A DNA stretch of 8,896 bases, taken from Actinomycetota bacterium (lineage in GTDB: Bacteria; Actinomycetota; Acidimicrobiia; Acidimicrobiales; Iamiaceae). Positions 1 through 6,181 of this stretch are shown here, piece after piece; positions within the stretch are counted from its first letter, which is position 1, and each line of letters starts with the position of its first letter. Under the pieces are notes generated by a model. The model was not told the DNA's origin. It saw only the letters and a program-made list of their open reading frames with translations, and did no database searches. Where the stretch lies: NCBI GenBank assembly GCA_017882935.1, contig JADGOP010000073.1, positions 1-8,896 of the forward strand. Reading direction: 5' to 3'. Both the position numbers and the translations under genes were made by a program.

Positions 1-1050
1 CGCGTGTCCACCTCGCTGGGGCTGCACCTGACGTGGCGGGGCTGGGTCAACGACGCGCTGATGGTCGGCTTCTTCGCCCTCGTCGGGCTCGAGATCCGGC
101 GCGAGATGACGGTGGGCGAGCTCCGGTCGTGGCGACGGTCGGCCACCCCGATCCTCGCGGCGGCCGCGGGCATGGCGGTCCCGGCGCTCATCTACCTGGC
201 GATCCTGCACGGCCAGGCCGGGAGCCGCGGCTGGGGCATCCCGATGGCGACCGACGTGGCGTTCGCACTCGGCGCGCTCGCCCTCGTCGCGCCGGGAGCG
301 TCGCCCCGAACCCGCGTCTTCCTGATGACGCTGGCGGTGGCCGACGACATCGGATCCGTCATCGTCCTGGTGTGCTTCTACTCCCAGCACGTGAGCGTCG
401 GGGCGCTGGTGCTGGGGCTGCTGTGCCTCGCACTGATGGGCGTCGGCGCGTGGCGGGGCTGGCTGCCTCCCTCGGCCCACCTGGTGCTCGGCGCAGCCAG
501 CTGGTGGGCGTTCGTCCATGCCGGCGTCGAGCCCGCTGTCGTCGGCGTCGCCGTGGGGCTCTGCCTGCCCGAACGGATCCGCCGCGGTTCGAGACCGACC
601 CCGCGGCAGCTGCAACGCGGGCCGCGCCATCGTGAGCAGCGGCTCGAGCCGTGGGTCAACCTGCTGATCCTGCCCGCGTTCGCCCTTGCCAACGCAGGGC
701 TGCGCCTCGCCGGTTCCGGGATCGGCACCTCGGCCGCGCTCACCGTCCTCGTGGCCGTGGTGATCGCCCGGGTCATCGGCAAGCTCGCCGGGATCACCGG
801 CGCGACCACCGCAGTCAGCCGACTGGCCGGGCCCGGCTACGACCCGCGGCTCCCTTCTCGCCAGCATGTCGTCGTGGGCGCGCTCGGCAGCGTCGGCTTC
901 ACCGTCCCGCTGCTGATCATCGAGGCGGCGCTCCCGCCCGGCCCGCTCACCGTCGCCGCGACGGCCGGGCTGCTCATCGGGTCCGTCCTCGGCGTCGCGG
1001 TCGCCGCGCTCGTGGCCCGGAGCGCCCGACCTCCCGCGCGCTTGCTGTAG
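1..1050 (+). CDS. nhaA: Na+/H+ antiporter NhaA, 5'-truncated by window edge
   Basis: Inner-membrane antiporter that exports Na+ in exchange for protons, for pH and sodium homeostasis. The frame is open from base 1, so the GTG at 4 is probably internal. Numbering from that GTG, the visible part has 348 residues. Seen: the WVNDALMVGFFALVGLEIRRE block (about 14-34), ATDVAFALG with Asp84, the paired DD at 114-115, the PWVNLLILPAFALANAG block (216-232), IGK with Lys260, and GSVGFTVPLL (295-304). By family knowledge these match E. coli Asp133, the Asp163/Asp164 ion-binding pair and Lys300. Asp163 aligning with residue 114 means about 50 N-terminal residues lie upstream, giving a normal full length near 400. 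Hydrophobic helices run throughout. The TAG stop is 81 bp from the stop of the convergent cyclase gene. All key residues are intact, so a working antiporter is likely. Promoter and true start are outside the window. Confidence 0.95.
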   Translation, partial: RVSTSLGLHLTWRGWVNDALMVGFFALVGLEIRREMTVGELRSWRRSATPILAAAAGMAVPALIYLAILHGQAGSRGWGIPMATDVAFALGALALVAPGASPRTRVFLMTLAVADDIGSVIVLVCFYSQHVSVGALVLGLLCLALMGVGAWRGWLPPSAHLVLGAASWWAFVHAGVEPAVVGVAVGLCLPERIRRGSRPTPRQLQRGPRHREQRLEPWVNLLILPAFALANAGLRLAGSGIGTSAALTVLVAVVIARVIGKLAGITGATTAVSRLAGPGYDPRLPSRQHVVVGALGSVGFTVPLLIIEAALPPGPLTVAATAGLLIGSVLGVAVAALVARSARPPARLL

Positions 1051-1103
1051 CCAACCGGGAACGCGGTCGCAGCGCGGCCCTCTTCACAGAACACTTGCGC
1101 ACG

Positions 1104-1120
1104 GGGCGGCTCAGGCGCCC
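1104..1120. terminator. weak hairpin between convergent nhaA and cyclase genes
   Basis: GGGCG (1104-1108) can pair with CGCCC (1116-1120) across a 7-nt loop, in the 81-bp gap between the two convergent stop codons. There is no T-tract on either side. It might serve as a bidirectional terminator, but a five-pair GC stem is easily found by chance at this base composition. Confidence 0.2.
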
Positions 1121-1131
1121 GGCGGCGACGG

Positions 1132-1875
1132 TCAGCGCAGGAGCACCACCACGTCGACCGGCTGCTCGCGGCCGCGCACCTCGACGCGCTCGGGTCGCGC
1201 GTCGGGGTGCTCGGCGGCGACGAGGGCGTACAGCTCCGAGGTGAGGACGACCTCACCGGGCGCCGCGTGGGACTGGAGGCGGGCGCCCACGTTCACGGCG
1301 TCGCCGAGCGCAGTGAAGTCCATCACGGTCCCCGACCCCACGTTGCCCACGAACGCCACGCCGGCGTTGGCCGCCACGCCCACGGGGACGTCGTCGATCG
1401 CCGCGGCCAGGTCGAGCGCCGCGAGGGCCGCCTTGCGCCGGTAGTCCTCGCCGGCGAGCCCTTGGACGAACAGCGCCATCACCTCGTCGCCGATGAGCTT
1501 GTCGATCACGCCGTCGTGCGAGATCAGCACCTCGGTGGCGGTTGCGTAGAACCGGTTGAGCCGGTCGGCGAAGGCCGTCGCCGTCGACTGCTCGCCGAGC
1601 GCGGTCGAGCCGCGGACGTCGGCGAACACCACGCCGATGTCGAGCTCGATGCCCCCGGGCGGCAGGTGGTCGAAGCAGTACTGGCAGAGGTTGGGGTTCT
1701 TGCGCGACGGTCGTCGTCCCACCAGGCCGACGACCTTTCCGCACACTCCTCCGAACGGGACCTGGCACATCTTGCAGCGCGGGTCGTGCGGCAACCGACG
1801 GAAGACACGCTGCGCCTTGCGGAGGGGCTCGTACCCCTCGACGAGCAAGCCCTGCCAGTCGACAGACGCGGCCAT
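1132..1875 (-). CDS. class III adenylate cyclase with N-terminal Cys-rich (zinc-ribbon-like) module
   Basis: Predicted soluble enzyme making cAMP from ATP, 247 aa. The ATG at 1875 is chosen because GAGGG lies just upstream, and the residues beyond it (the frame stays open to 2184) look like shadow of the opposite gene. Residues 30-70 contain CKMC (Cys34, Cys37), Cys45 and CQYC (Cys64, Cys67), a probable metal-binding knuckle. The catalytic domain runs from about 76 to 247. Metal-binding Asp86 lies in FADVRGST and Asp130 in KLIGDEVMALF. Lys126 and Asp186 fit the adenine-specifying pair, and Asn195/Arg199 in DAVNVGARL are the transition-state residues. All canonical positions are present, so activity as an adenylate rather than guanylate cyclase is inferred. 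There is no membrane segment, HAMP or GAF domain; one catalytic domain per chain implies a homodimer. It is divergent from the amidohydrolase gene and convergent with nhaA. Confidence 0.9.
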   Translation of the reverse strand: MAASVDWQGLLVEGYEPLRKAQRVFRRLPHDPRCKMCQVPFGGVCGKVVGLVGRRPSRKNPNLCQYCFDHLPPGGIELDIGVVFADVRGSTALGEQSTATAFADRLNRFYATATEVLISHDGVIDKLIGDEVMALFVQGLAGEDYRRKAALAALDLAAAIDDVPVGVAANAGVAFVGNVGSGTVMDFTALGDAVNVGARLQSHAAPGEVVLTSELYALVAAEHPDARPERVEVRGREQPVDVVVLLR

Positions 1876-1898
1876 GCCCTCAGCATGGCAGCGGCCGG

Positions 1899-1910
1899 TG
1901 GTCCTGACCA
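1899..1910. promoter_or_regulatory. short palindrome in divergent intergenic region (possible operator)
   Basis: TGGTC-CT-GACCA is a perfect 5+2+5 inverted repeat, 24 bp upstream of the cyclase ATG and about 87 bp upstream of the amidohydrolase ATG, within their shared 121-bp control region (1876-1996). A dimeric regulator could bind it. No TANNNT hexamer was found in this region on either strand, so the promoters here must be of another form. A 10-bp palindrome can occur by chance. Confidence 0.22.
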
Positions 1911-1996
1911 GCGGAACGTCACCCCTTCCGGGTCGATACCGCCACGGTGTGGCAGTCTGACGCGTCGAGCACGACGACGACCGGGGCAGCGAAGGC

Positions 1997-3688
1997 ATGG
2001 CTGAGCACGACGTGGTGATCCGGGGCGGGAACGTCGTGGACGGCACCGGCGCCCCCGCCCGCACGGCCGACGTGGCGGTCGACGACGGCGTGATCACCGA
2101 GGTGGGCACCGTCGAGGGCACGGGCACGCGCGAGCTCGACGCCGACGGCCTGCTCGTCACCCCCGGCTGGGTCGACATCCACACCCACTACGACGGGCAG
2201 GTCACCTGGGACCCGGAGATGACGCCCTCGTCGTGGCACGGCGTCACCACGGTGGTCATGGGCAACTGCGGCGTCGGCTTCGCTCCGGTCCGCAAGGGCC
2301 AGGAGGCGTTCCTCATCGAGCTCATGGAAGGCGTCGAGGACATCCCCGGCACGGCCCTCCACGAGGGCATCAGGTGGGAGTGGGAGACGTTCGCCGAGTA
2401 CCTCGACGCGCTCGAGGGCACGCCGCGCGTGCTCGACGTGGCGGCGCAGGTGCCCCACGCCGCGGTGCGGGCCTACGTGCTGGGCGAGCGGGCCCACGAG
2501 GAGGCCACGCCCGACGACGTCGACGCGATGGCTGCGGTGGTCGAGGCCGCCATGCGGGCGGGCGCCGTGGGGTTCACCACGTCGCGCACCATCCTGCACA
2601 GCTCCAAGCACGGGCTGGTGCCGGGCACGACCGCCCCGCTCGACGAGCTCTACGCGCTGGCCGACGCCGTGGGCGCCGCGGGGCACGGCGTCATCGAGAT
2701 CATCGACGACGCCTTCGCCGCAGGTGGCAACCACGACCAGCTCGTCGAGCTGGCGCTCCGCGCCGGCACCGTGACCTACTCCCTGGCCCAGGCCGGGTTC
2801 GCGCCCGAGGGGTACCTGGCGGCCCTGCAGCACGCCGACGACGACGCCGCGGCCGGGCGCGCCATCGTCCCCCAGGTGTCGAACCGGCCCACCGGCATGC
2901 TCTTCGGCCTGCAGTCGTCGCTGCACCCGTTCACGACCCACCCCACGTACCGCGCCATGGCCGGTCAGCCGCTCGCCGAGCGCGTCGCGCGGCTCCGCGA
3001 CCCCGAGGTCCGCGCCGCGCTCCTGGCCGAGGAGCCGGCCACCAGGAACCGCATCGCTGTCAGCCTGATGCAGCGCTGGGACCAGATCTTCCCGCTCGGC
3101 GACGACCCCGACTACGAGCCGCTGCCGTCGACGTCGGTCGCGGCGGTCGCCGCGGCATCGGACCGCACGCCGCAGGAGGTCGTGCTCGACTGGCTGCTCG
3201 AGCGTGACGGCCAGGCGTTCCTGTTCGCCCCGCTCGCGTCGTACGTCGACGGCGACCACGAGGCCATCCGCACCATGATCACCCACCCGGGCACGGTGCT
3301 GGGCCTTTCCGACGGCGGCGCCCACTGCGGCCTCATCTGCGATGCCTCGATGCCCACCTACCAGCTCACCCACTGGGTGCGCGACCGGTCGCGGGGCGAG
3401 CGCCTGTCGCTCGAGCAGGCCGTGCACCTGCAGACCGGTCGCACGGCCGGTGTCTACGGCCTGCACGACCGCGGCACCCTCGCCGTCGGCAAGCGCGCCG
3501 ACGTCAACCTCGTCGACCTGGAGGCCCTGCGCCTGCACCCGCCGGAGATGGTGTTCGACCTGCCCGCCGACGGCCGGCGACTCGTACAGCGGGTCGACGG
3601 CTACGTCGCCACCGTGGTGAGCGGACAGGTGACCTTCGAGAACGGGGTGCCCACGGGCGCCCGGCCCGGTCGCCTCGTCCGGGCCTGA
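1997..3688 (+). CDS. amidohydrolase, N-acyl-D-amino-acid deacylase family, divergent metal site
   Basis: Metal-dependent hydrolase of the amidohydrolase superfamily (D-aminoacylase/Amidohydro_3 type), 563 aa, slightly longer than the roughly 480-500 aa of classical D-aminoacylases. The family hydrolyses N-acyl-D-amino acids, but many members have other or unknown substrates. Seen: the N-terminal small beta domain (MAEHDVVIRGGNVVDG), HTH (His62, His64) in VDIHTHYDGQ, and GNCG with Cys91, whose 27-residue distance from His64 equals the spacing of His69 and bridging Cys96 in the Alcaligenes DA1 enzyme. LSDGGAH supplies Asp439, matching Asp366. Where DA1 has His220 and His250, I see GVIEIIDD (about 231-238) and VTYSLAQ, with no obvious His. 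The C-terminal return to the beta domain (LAVGKRADVNLVDL) is intact, so this looks complete. The start follows GAAGG, unusually close to the ATG. The stop is 19 bp before the GH99-like start, so the two are probably cotranscribed. Confidence 0.88.
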   Translation: MAEHDVVIRGGNVVDGTGAPARTADVAVDDGVITEVGTVEGTGTRELDADGLLVTPGWVDIHTHYDGQVTWDPEMTPSSWHGVTTVVMGNCGVGFAPVRKGQEAFLIELMEGVEDIPGTALHEGIRWEWETFAEYLDALEGTPRVLDVAAQVPHAAVRAYVLGERAHEEATPDDVDAMAAVVEAAMRAGAVGFTTSRTILHSSKHGLVPGTTAPLDELYALADAVGAAGHGVIEIIDDAFAAGGNHDQLVELALRAGTVTYSLAQAGFAPEGYLAALQHADDDAAAGRAIVPQVSNRPTGMLFGLQSSLHPFTTHPTYRAMAGQPLAERVARLRDPEVRAALLAEEPATRNRIAVSLMQRWDQIFPLGDDPDYEPLPSTSVAAVAAASDRTPQEVVLDWLLERDGQAFLFAPLASYVDGDHEAIRTMITHPGTVLGLSDGGAHCGLICDASMPTYQLTHWVRDRSRGERLSLEQAVHLQTGRTAGVYGLHDRGTLAVGKRADVNLVDLEALRLHPPEMVFDLPADGRRLVQRVDGYVATVVSGQVTFENGVPTGARPGRLVRA

Positions 3689-3692
3689 CATG

Positions 3693-3698
3693 AGGAGG
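3693..3698 (+). promoter_or_regulatory. ribosome binding site fixing the start of the GH99-like gene
   Basis: A perfect AGGAGG lies nine bases before the ATG at 3708 and inside the codons of the earlier ATG at 3690. It therefore favours 3708 as the true start. Confidence 0.75.
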
Positions 3699-3707
3699 CC
3701 CCACGCC

Positions 3708-4574
3708 ATGAAGCCCACCCGCACCGCCGTGCAGTCGACCGTGCTCGCCCTCCTCGCCGCGATGCTCGCCGTGGCGTGCCTGCCGGCCGTGCCCAACGGG
3801 CCGCCCCGCACCGCGGCCTTCTGGTACCTCTGGTACCCGCAGACCCCCACCGGGCACTACACGCCGCTCCTGCAGCCCTACAACAGCAGCCTCCCGAAGG
3901 TGCTGAAGCAGGAGGTCAACGAGATGCAGTACGCCGGCATCCAGATCGGGATCATCAGCTGGTTCGGGCCCGGCACCCAGTCGGAGGCGACGCGGCTGCC
4001 CCTGGCGCTGCGTGCCGCCGACGGCACCCACTTCCGCGAGACCCTGTACTACGAGCCCGAGGGGCACGGGAACCCCACCTCGGCGAAGATCGAGTCCGAC
4101 CTCGCCTACATCGAGGCGCACTACGTCCGCGACCGCAACTACCTGAGGATCGGCGGCAAGCCGGTGCTGTTCGTGTGGGGCGACGGCGGCGACAACTGCT
4201 CGACGCTCGCACGGTGGGCCGCGGCACCCCGCACCGCGCACTTCTGGGTCGTCCAGAAGGTGTTCCCGGGCTACACCTCCTGCGCGCACCAGCCACCGGA
4301 CTGGCACCAGTACGGGCCCACGTCGCATGCCCTCGCTCAGGGCAAGTACAGCTACTCGATCAGCCCGGGCTTCTGGCTCTACACCGAGTCCTCGCCCCGG
4401 CTGGCGCGGAGCCTGTCCCGCTGGACCGCCGACCTGAAGGCGATGAAGGCGTCGCGCGCCCGCTGGCACCTGATCACCACGTTCAACGAGATGGGTGAGG
4501 GCACGGCCATCGAGCCGACCCACCAGTACGGCCGGGGCTACCTGAACGCCGCCAAGGCCGTGCTGAACCCGTAG
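3708..4574 (+). CDS. predicted secreted lipoprotein, GH99-like glycoside hydrolase domain
   Basis: 288 aa from the ATG at 3708. Residues 1-24 form a signal peptide (basic MKPTR, hydrophobic core, LAVAC) that fits a lipobox with Cys24. It is therefore probably anchored on the outside of the membrane, although signal peptidase I cleavage cannot be excluded. The mature domain begins with AFWYLWYPQ (about 37-45), like the YYPWY start of GH99/GH71-type barrels, then ISWFGPG (83-89), LYYEPEG (113-119), GGKPVLFVWGDG (149-160) and TTFNEMGEGTAIEP (257-270). Glu261 and Glu264, three apart in NExxEGxxIEP, match the catalytic glutamate pair of GH99 endo-alpha-mannosidases/mannanases. The family acts on alpha-mannosides; the substrate here is not known. 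It sits between the amidohydrolase (19 bp upstream) and the methyltransferase (13 bp downstream), so an operon is likely. Only 0 of its first 70 codons end in A or T. Confidence 0.75.
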   Translation: MKPTRTAVQSTVLALLAAMLAVACLPAVPNGPPRTAAFWYLWYPQTPTGHYTPLLQPYNSSLPKVLKQEVNEMQYAGIQIGIISWFGPGTQSEATRLPLALRAADGTHFRETLYYEPEGHGNPTSAKIESDLAYIEAHYVRDRNYLRIGGKPVLFVWGDGGDNCSTLARWAAAPRTAHFWVVQKVFPGYTSCAHQPPDWHQYGPTSHALAQGKYSYSISPGFWLYTESSPRLARSLSRWTADLKAMKASRARWHLITTFNEMGEGTAIEPTHQYGRGYLNAAKAVLNP

Positions 4575-4587
4575 GTGCGGAGGGCCG

Positions 4588-5484
4588 ATGCCGAGCGCAG
4601 ATGAGATCCGCGACAGTCAGCGAGTGACGTGGGCCGGGCTCTCCGCGGGCTGGGAGAAGTGGGACTCGGTCATCATGGAGCAGCTGGGCCCGGTCGGCGC
4701 AGCGATGATCGAGCGTCTCGACATCGCGGAAGATCAGCAGCATCTCGACATCGCCTCGGGAACGGGTGAGCCGGGTCTGAGCATCGCGAGGCGGTCGCCG
4801 AAGGGACGCGTCGTGCTGACCGACCTCGTCGCGGAGATGCTCGAGGTCGCCGTGCGACGAGCCGGGGAGCAAGGGGTCGCCAACATCGAGACGAAGGTGT
4901 GCAGCGCCGACGACCTCCCGTTCGCCGACGCCACGTTCGACAGCGTCTCGGTGCGCTTCGGGTACATGTTCTTCCCGGACATGGGCAGGGCGACGGCGGA
5001 GTTCGAGCGCGTGCTCAAGCCGGGCGGGCGACTCTGCTCGTCGGTCTGGGTCAAGCCCGAGGAGAACCCGTGGACGGCGATCGCCATGCAGGCGATCGCG
5101 ACCGAGGCGGTGGTGGCGCCACCCGACCCGGACGGACCGAACATGTTCCGGTGCGCTGCTCCGGGGTGTGTCCGTGACCTGTACGAGGGCGCAGGGCTGC
5201 GCGACGTTGCCGAGTGGGACGTCGACGTCGAGCTCGTGACGCGATCGCCCGCGCAGTACTGGGAGATGATCAGCGAGCACGTCTCGCTCGCCGTGGCCGC
5301 GCTTCAGCAGGTCGACGAACCGGCACGGGAGCGGATTCGGGCACGCGCCGTTGCGAAGGTGAGCGCGTTCGAGAAGGACGGCAAGGTCCGGGTTCCGGGC
5401 GTGGCGCGCTGCATCGTGGGAACCAAGCAAGACGCGAGCAGCACGCGCGCAAGCGACGGCGCCCGGTCCCCGAACGCGGGCTGA
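4588..5484 (+). CDS. class I SAM-dependent methyltransferase (UbiE/Methyltransf_11-like)
   Basis: 298-aa cytoplasmic methyltransferase. Residues 53-63 form motif I for S-adenosylmethionine binding (LDIASGTGEPG). TDL at 78-80 provides the acidic loop after strand 2, SADDLPFADATFDSV (106-120) is motif II with the typical LPF...FD pattern, and RVLKPGGRL (141-149) is motif III. Residues 150-280 form a variable cap that should set the acceptor. The N-terminus (RVTWAGLSAGWEKWD) resembles small-molecule methyltransferases of the UbiE group, but the quinone pathway cannot be claimed. GGAGGG precedes the ATG by 3 nt, and the preceding stop is only 13 bp away. Codon use is clearly different from its neighbours: 12 of the first 70 codons end in A or T, against 0-1 in the two genes upstream. 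The last ~18 residues (SSTRASDGARSPNAG) look like a disordered tail. The substrate is unknown. Confidence 0.85.
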   Translation: MPSADEIRDSQRVTWAGLSAGWEKWDSVIMEQLGPVGAAMIERLDIAEDQQHLDIASGTGEPGLSIARRSPKGRVVLTDLVAEMLEVAVRRAGEQGVANIETKVCSADDLPFADATFDSVSVRFGYMFFPDMGRATAEFERVLKPGGRLCSSVWVKPEENPWTAIAMQAIATEAVVAPPDPDGPNMFRCAAPGCVRDLYEGAGLRDVAEWDVDVELVTRSPAQYWEMISEHVSLAVAALQQVDEPARERIRARAVAKVSAFEKDGKVRVPGVARCIVGTKQDASSTRASDGARSPNAG

Positions 5485-5517
5485 CCCAACGGCGGCCTCC
5501 TCGCCCCCCACACCCCG

Positions 5518-5545
5518 CTGAAGCGCGAAGCGCCGCACCTAGATT
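5518..5545 (+). promoter_or_regulatory. candidate promoter for the SRPBCC gene
   Basis: TAGATT (5540-5545) fits the actinobacterial TANNNT -10 pattern. CTGAAG (5518-5523) is a weak -35 candidate at 16-bp spacing, three of six matching TTGACA. Both lie in the 111-bp gap after the methyltransferase, about 50 bp before the next ATG. This suggests the SRPBCC gene starts a new transcription unit. Confidence 0.35.
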
Positions 5546-5595
5546 GGGCGCGACCGCCGAGGTGCTCTGACCAGCTGCACGAAACGAGGGACACG

Positions 5596-6105
5596 ATGGC
5601 ACACGCGCTGCGCGACGAAGGGCTCGACTTCGTCGATCGGGCACCCGTACAGGTGCGGGAGGAGGTCGTCGTCACGGGTGCCTCGCCGGAGGCCGTGTGG
5701 CCCGCCCTGGCCGAGCCGACCGCCTGGACCCAGTGGTTCGACGGCATGAAGGAGGCCCGCTACACCAGCCCGGCGCCGTACGGCGTCGGCACGAAGCGCT
5801 TCGTGCGGGTGGCTTCCATGAAGGCCAACGAGGAGGTGCTGGCGTTCGACGTCGCCGCCCGCTTCGCGTTCCGCGTCGTCGACGCCAACATGCCCGCGCT
5901 GCGCGCCATGGTCGAGGTCGTCACCCTCGAAGCGGTCGACGGCGGCACGCGGGTCGTGTACCGCCAGGCCATCGAGATGGAGCCGTGGGCCAGGTGGCTG
6001 GGCTCAGTGGCCCGCAAGCAACTGCGCCGCAGCCTGAAGGCCTCGCTCCCGAAGCTCACCGGCTGGGTCGCCGACCACCCCCAGCCGGGCGGCGCCGACA
6101 GCTGA
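5596..6105 (+). CDS. SRPBCC-superfamily protein (START/polyketide cyclase-like fold)
   Basis: 169 aa. Residues 15-165 fit the helix-grip SRPBCC fold: a strand VQVREEVVVTGASPEAVWPALAEP with the typical PxxVW helix start, then WTQWFDGMKEARY, alternating beta strands (GTKRFVRV, NEEVLAFDVAARFAFRV, MVEVVTLEAVDGGTRVVYRQAIE), and a long C-terminal amphipathic helix (about 134-160, WLGSVARKQLRRSLKASLPKL). The fold makes a deep hydrophobic pocket for lipids, steroids or aromatic polyketides; members range from binding proteins to cyclases, and no catalytic residues can be assigned. There is no signal peptide. GAGGG at 5586-5590 lies five bases before the ATG. It follows the methyltransferase by 111 bp with its own possible promoter, and precedes the dimethylformamidase-like gene by 76 bp containing a strong hairpin, so it may be monocistronic. 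Confidence 0.8.
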   Translation: MAHALRDEGLDFVDRAPVQVREEVVVTGASPEAVWPALAEPTAWTQWFDGMKEARYTSPAPYGVGTKRFVRVASMKANEEVLAFDVAARFAFRVVDANMPALRAMVEVVTLEAVDGGTRVVYRQAIEMEPWARWLGSVARKQLRRSLKASLPKLTGWVADHPQPGGADS

Positions 6106-6124
6106 CCCGCGGCGACGCCGTCGT

Positions 6125-6139
6125 GGCCGGACTCCGGCC
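6125..6139 (+). terminator. GC-rich hairpin, probable terminator after the SRPBCC gene
   Basis: GGCCGG (6125-6130), loop ACT, CCGGCC (6134-6139): a perfect six-pair stem, extendable by one T-G pair, 20 bp after the SRPBCC stop and 30 bp before the next -10 hexamer. There is no T-run, which is common for terminators in high-GC actinobacteria. Its position between two transcription units supports the call. Confidence 0.5.
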
Positions 6140-6168
6140 GACCCCGGCCCGCCCCGTTGGCCCGACGG

Positions 6169-6181
6169 TAGGGTCCGGCCC
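6169..6181 (+). promoter_or_regulatory. leaderless-type -10 promoter of the dimethylformamidase-like gene
   Basis: TAGGGT (6169-6174) fits the TANNNT -10 pattern and ends seven bases before the ATG at 6182. Transcription would start at or next to the A of the ATG, and no Shine-Dalgarno sequence is present. No recognisable -35 is seen at 16-19 bp. The 12-mer GTAGGGTCCGGC (6168-6179) recurs at the nitrilase start. Confidence 0.6.

Noticed and set aside
651..1244. A 197-codon plus-strand frame overlapping nhaA and the cyclase end
   Set aside because: Arg/Ala-rich shadow in another frame, overlapping conserved NhaA helices.
1876..2184. N-terminal extension of the cyclase by 103 residues to an upstream ATG
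   Set aside because: The extension overlaps the start of the divergent amidohydrolase and is Ser/Thr/Pro-rich without motifs; the ATG at 1875 has GAGGG just upstream and begins a natural cyclase N-terminus.
3690..3707. Alternative ATG at 3690 for the GH99-like protein
   Set aside because: AGGAGG at 3693-3698 lies after this ATG and is correctly spaced for 3708, which also gives a standard basic signal-peptide start.
1919..3850. A 643-codon minus-strand frame opposite the amidohydrolase
   Set aside because: Low-complexity His/Arg/Val/Gly-rich translation lies exactly antisense to a conserved enzyme gene, so it is a GC-rich shadow.
5485..5595. Possible small gene or RNA in the 111-bp gap after the methyltransferase
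   Set aside because: No coding signal or strong hairpin was seen beyond four-pair stems; only a candidate promoter is supported.
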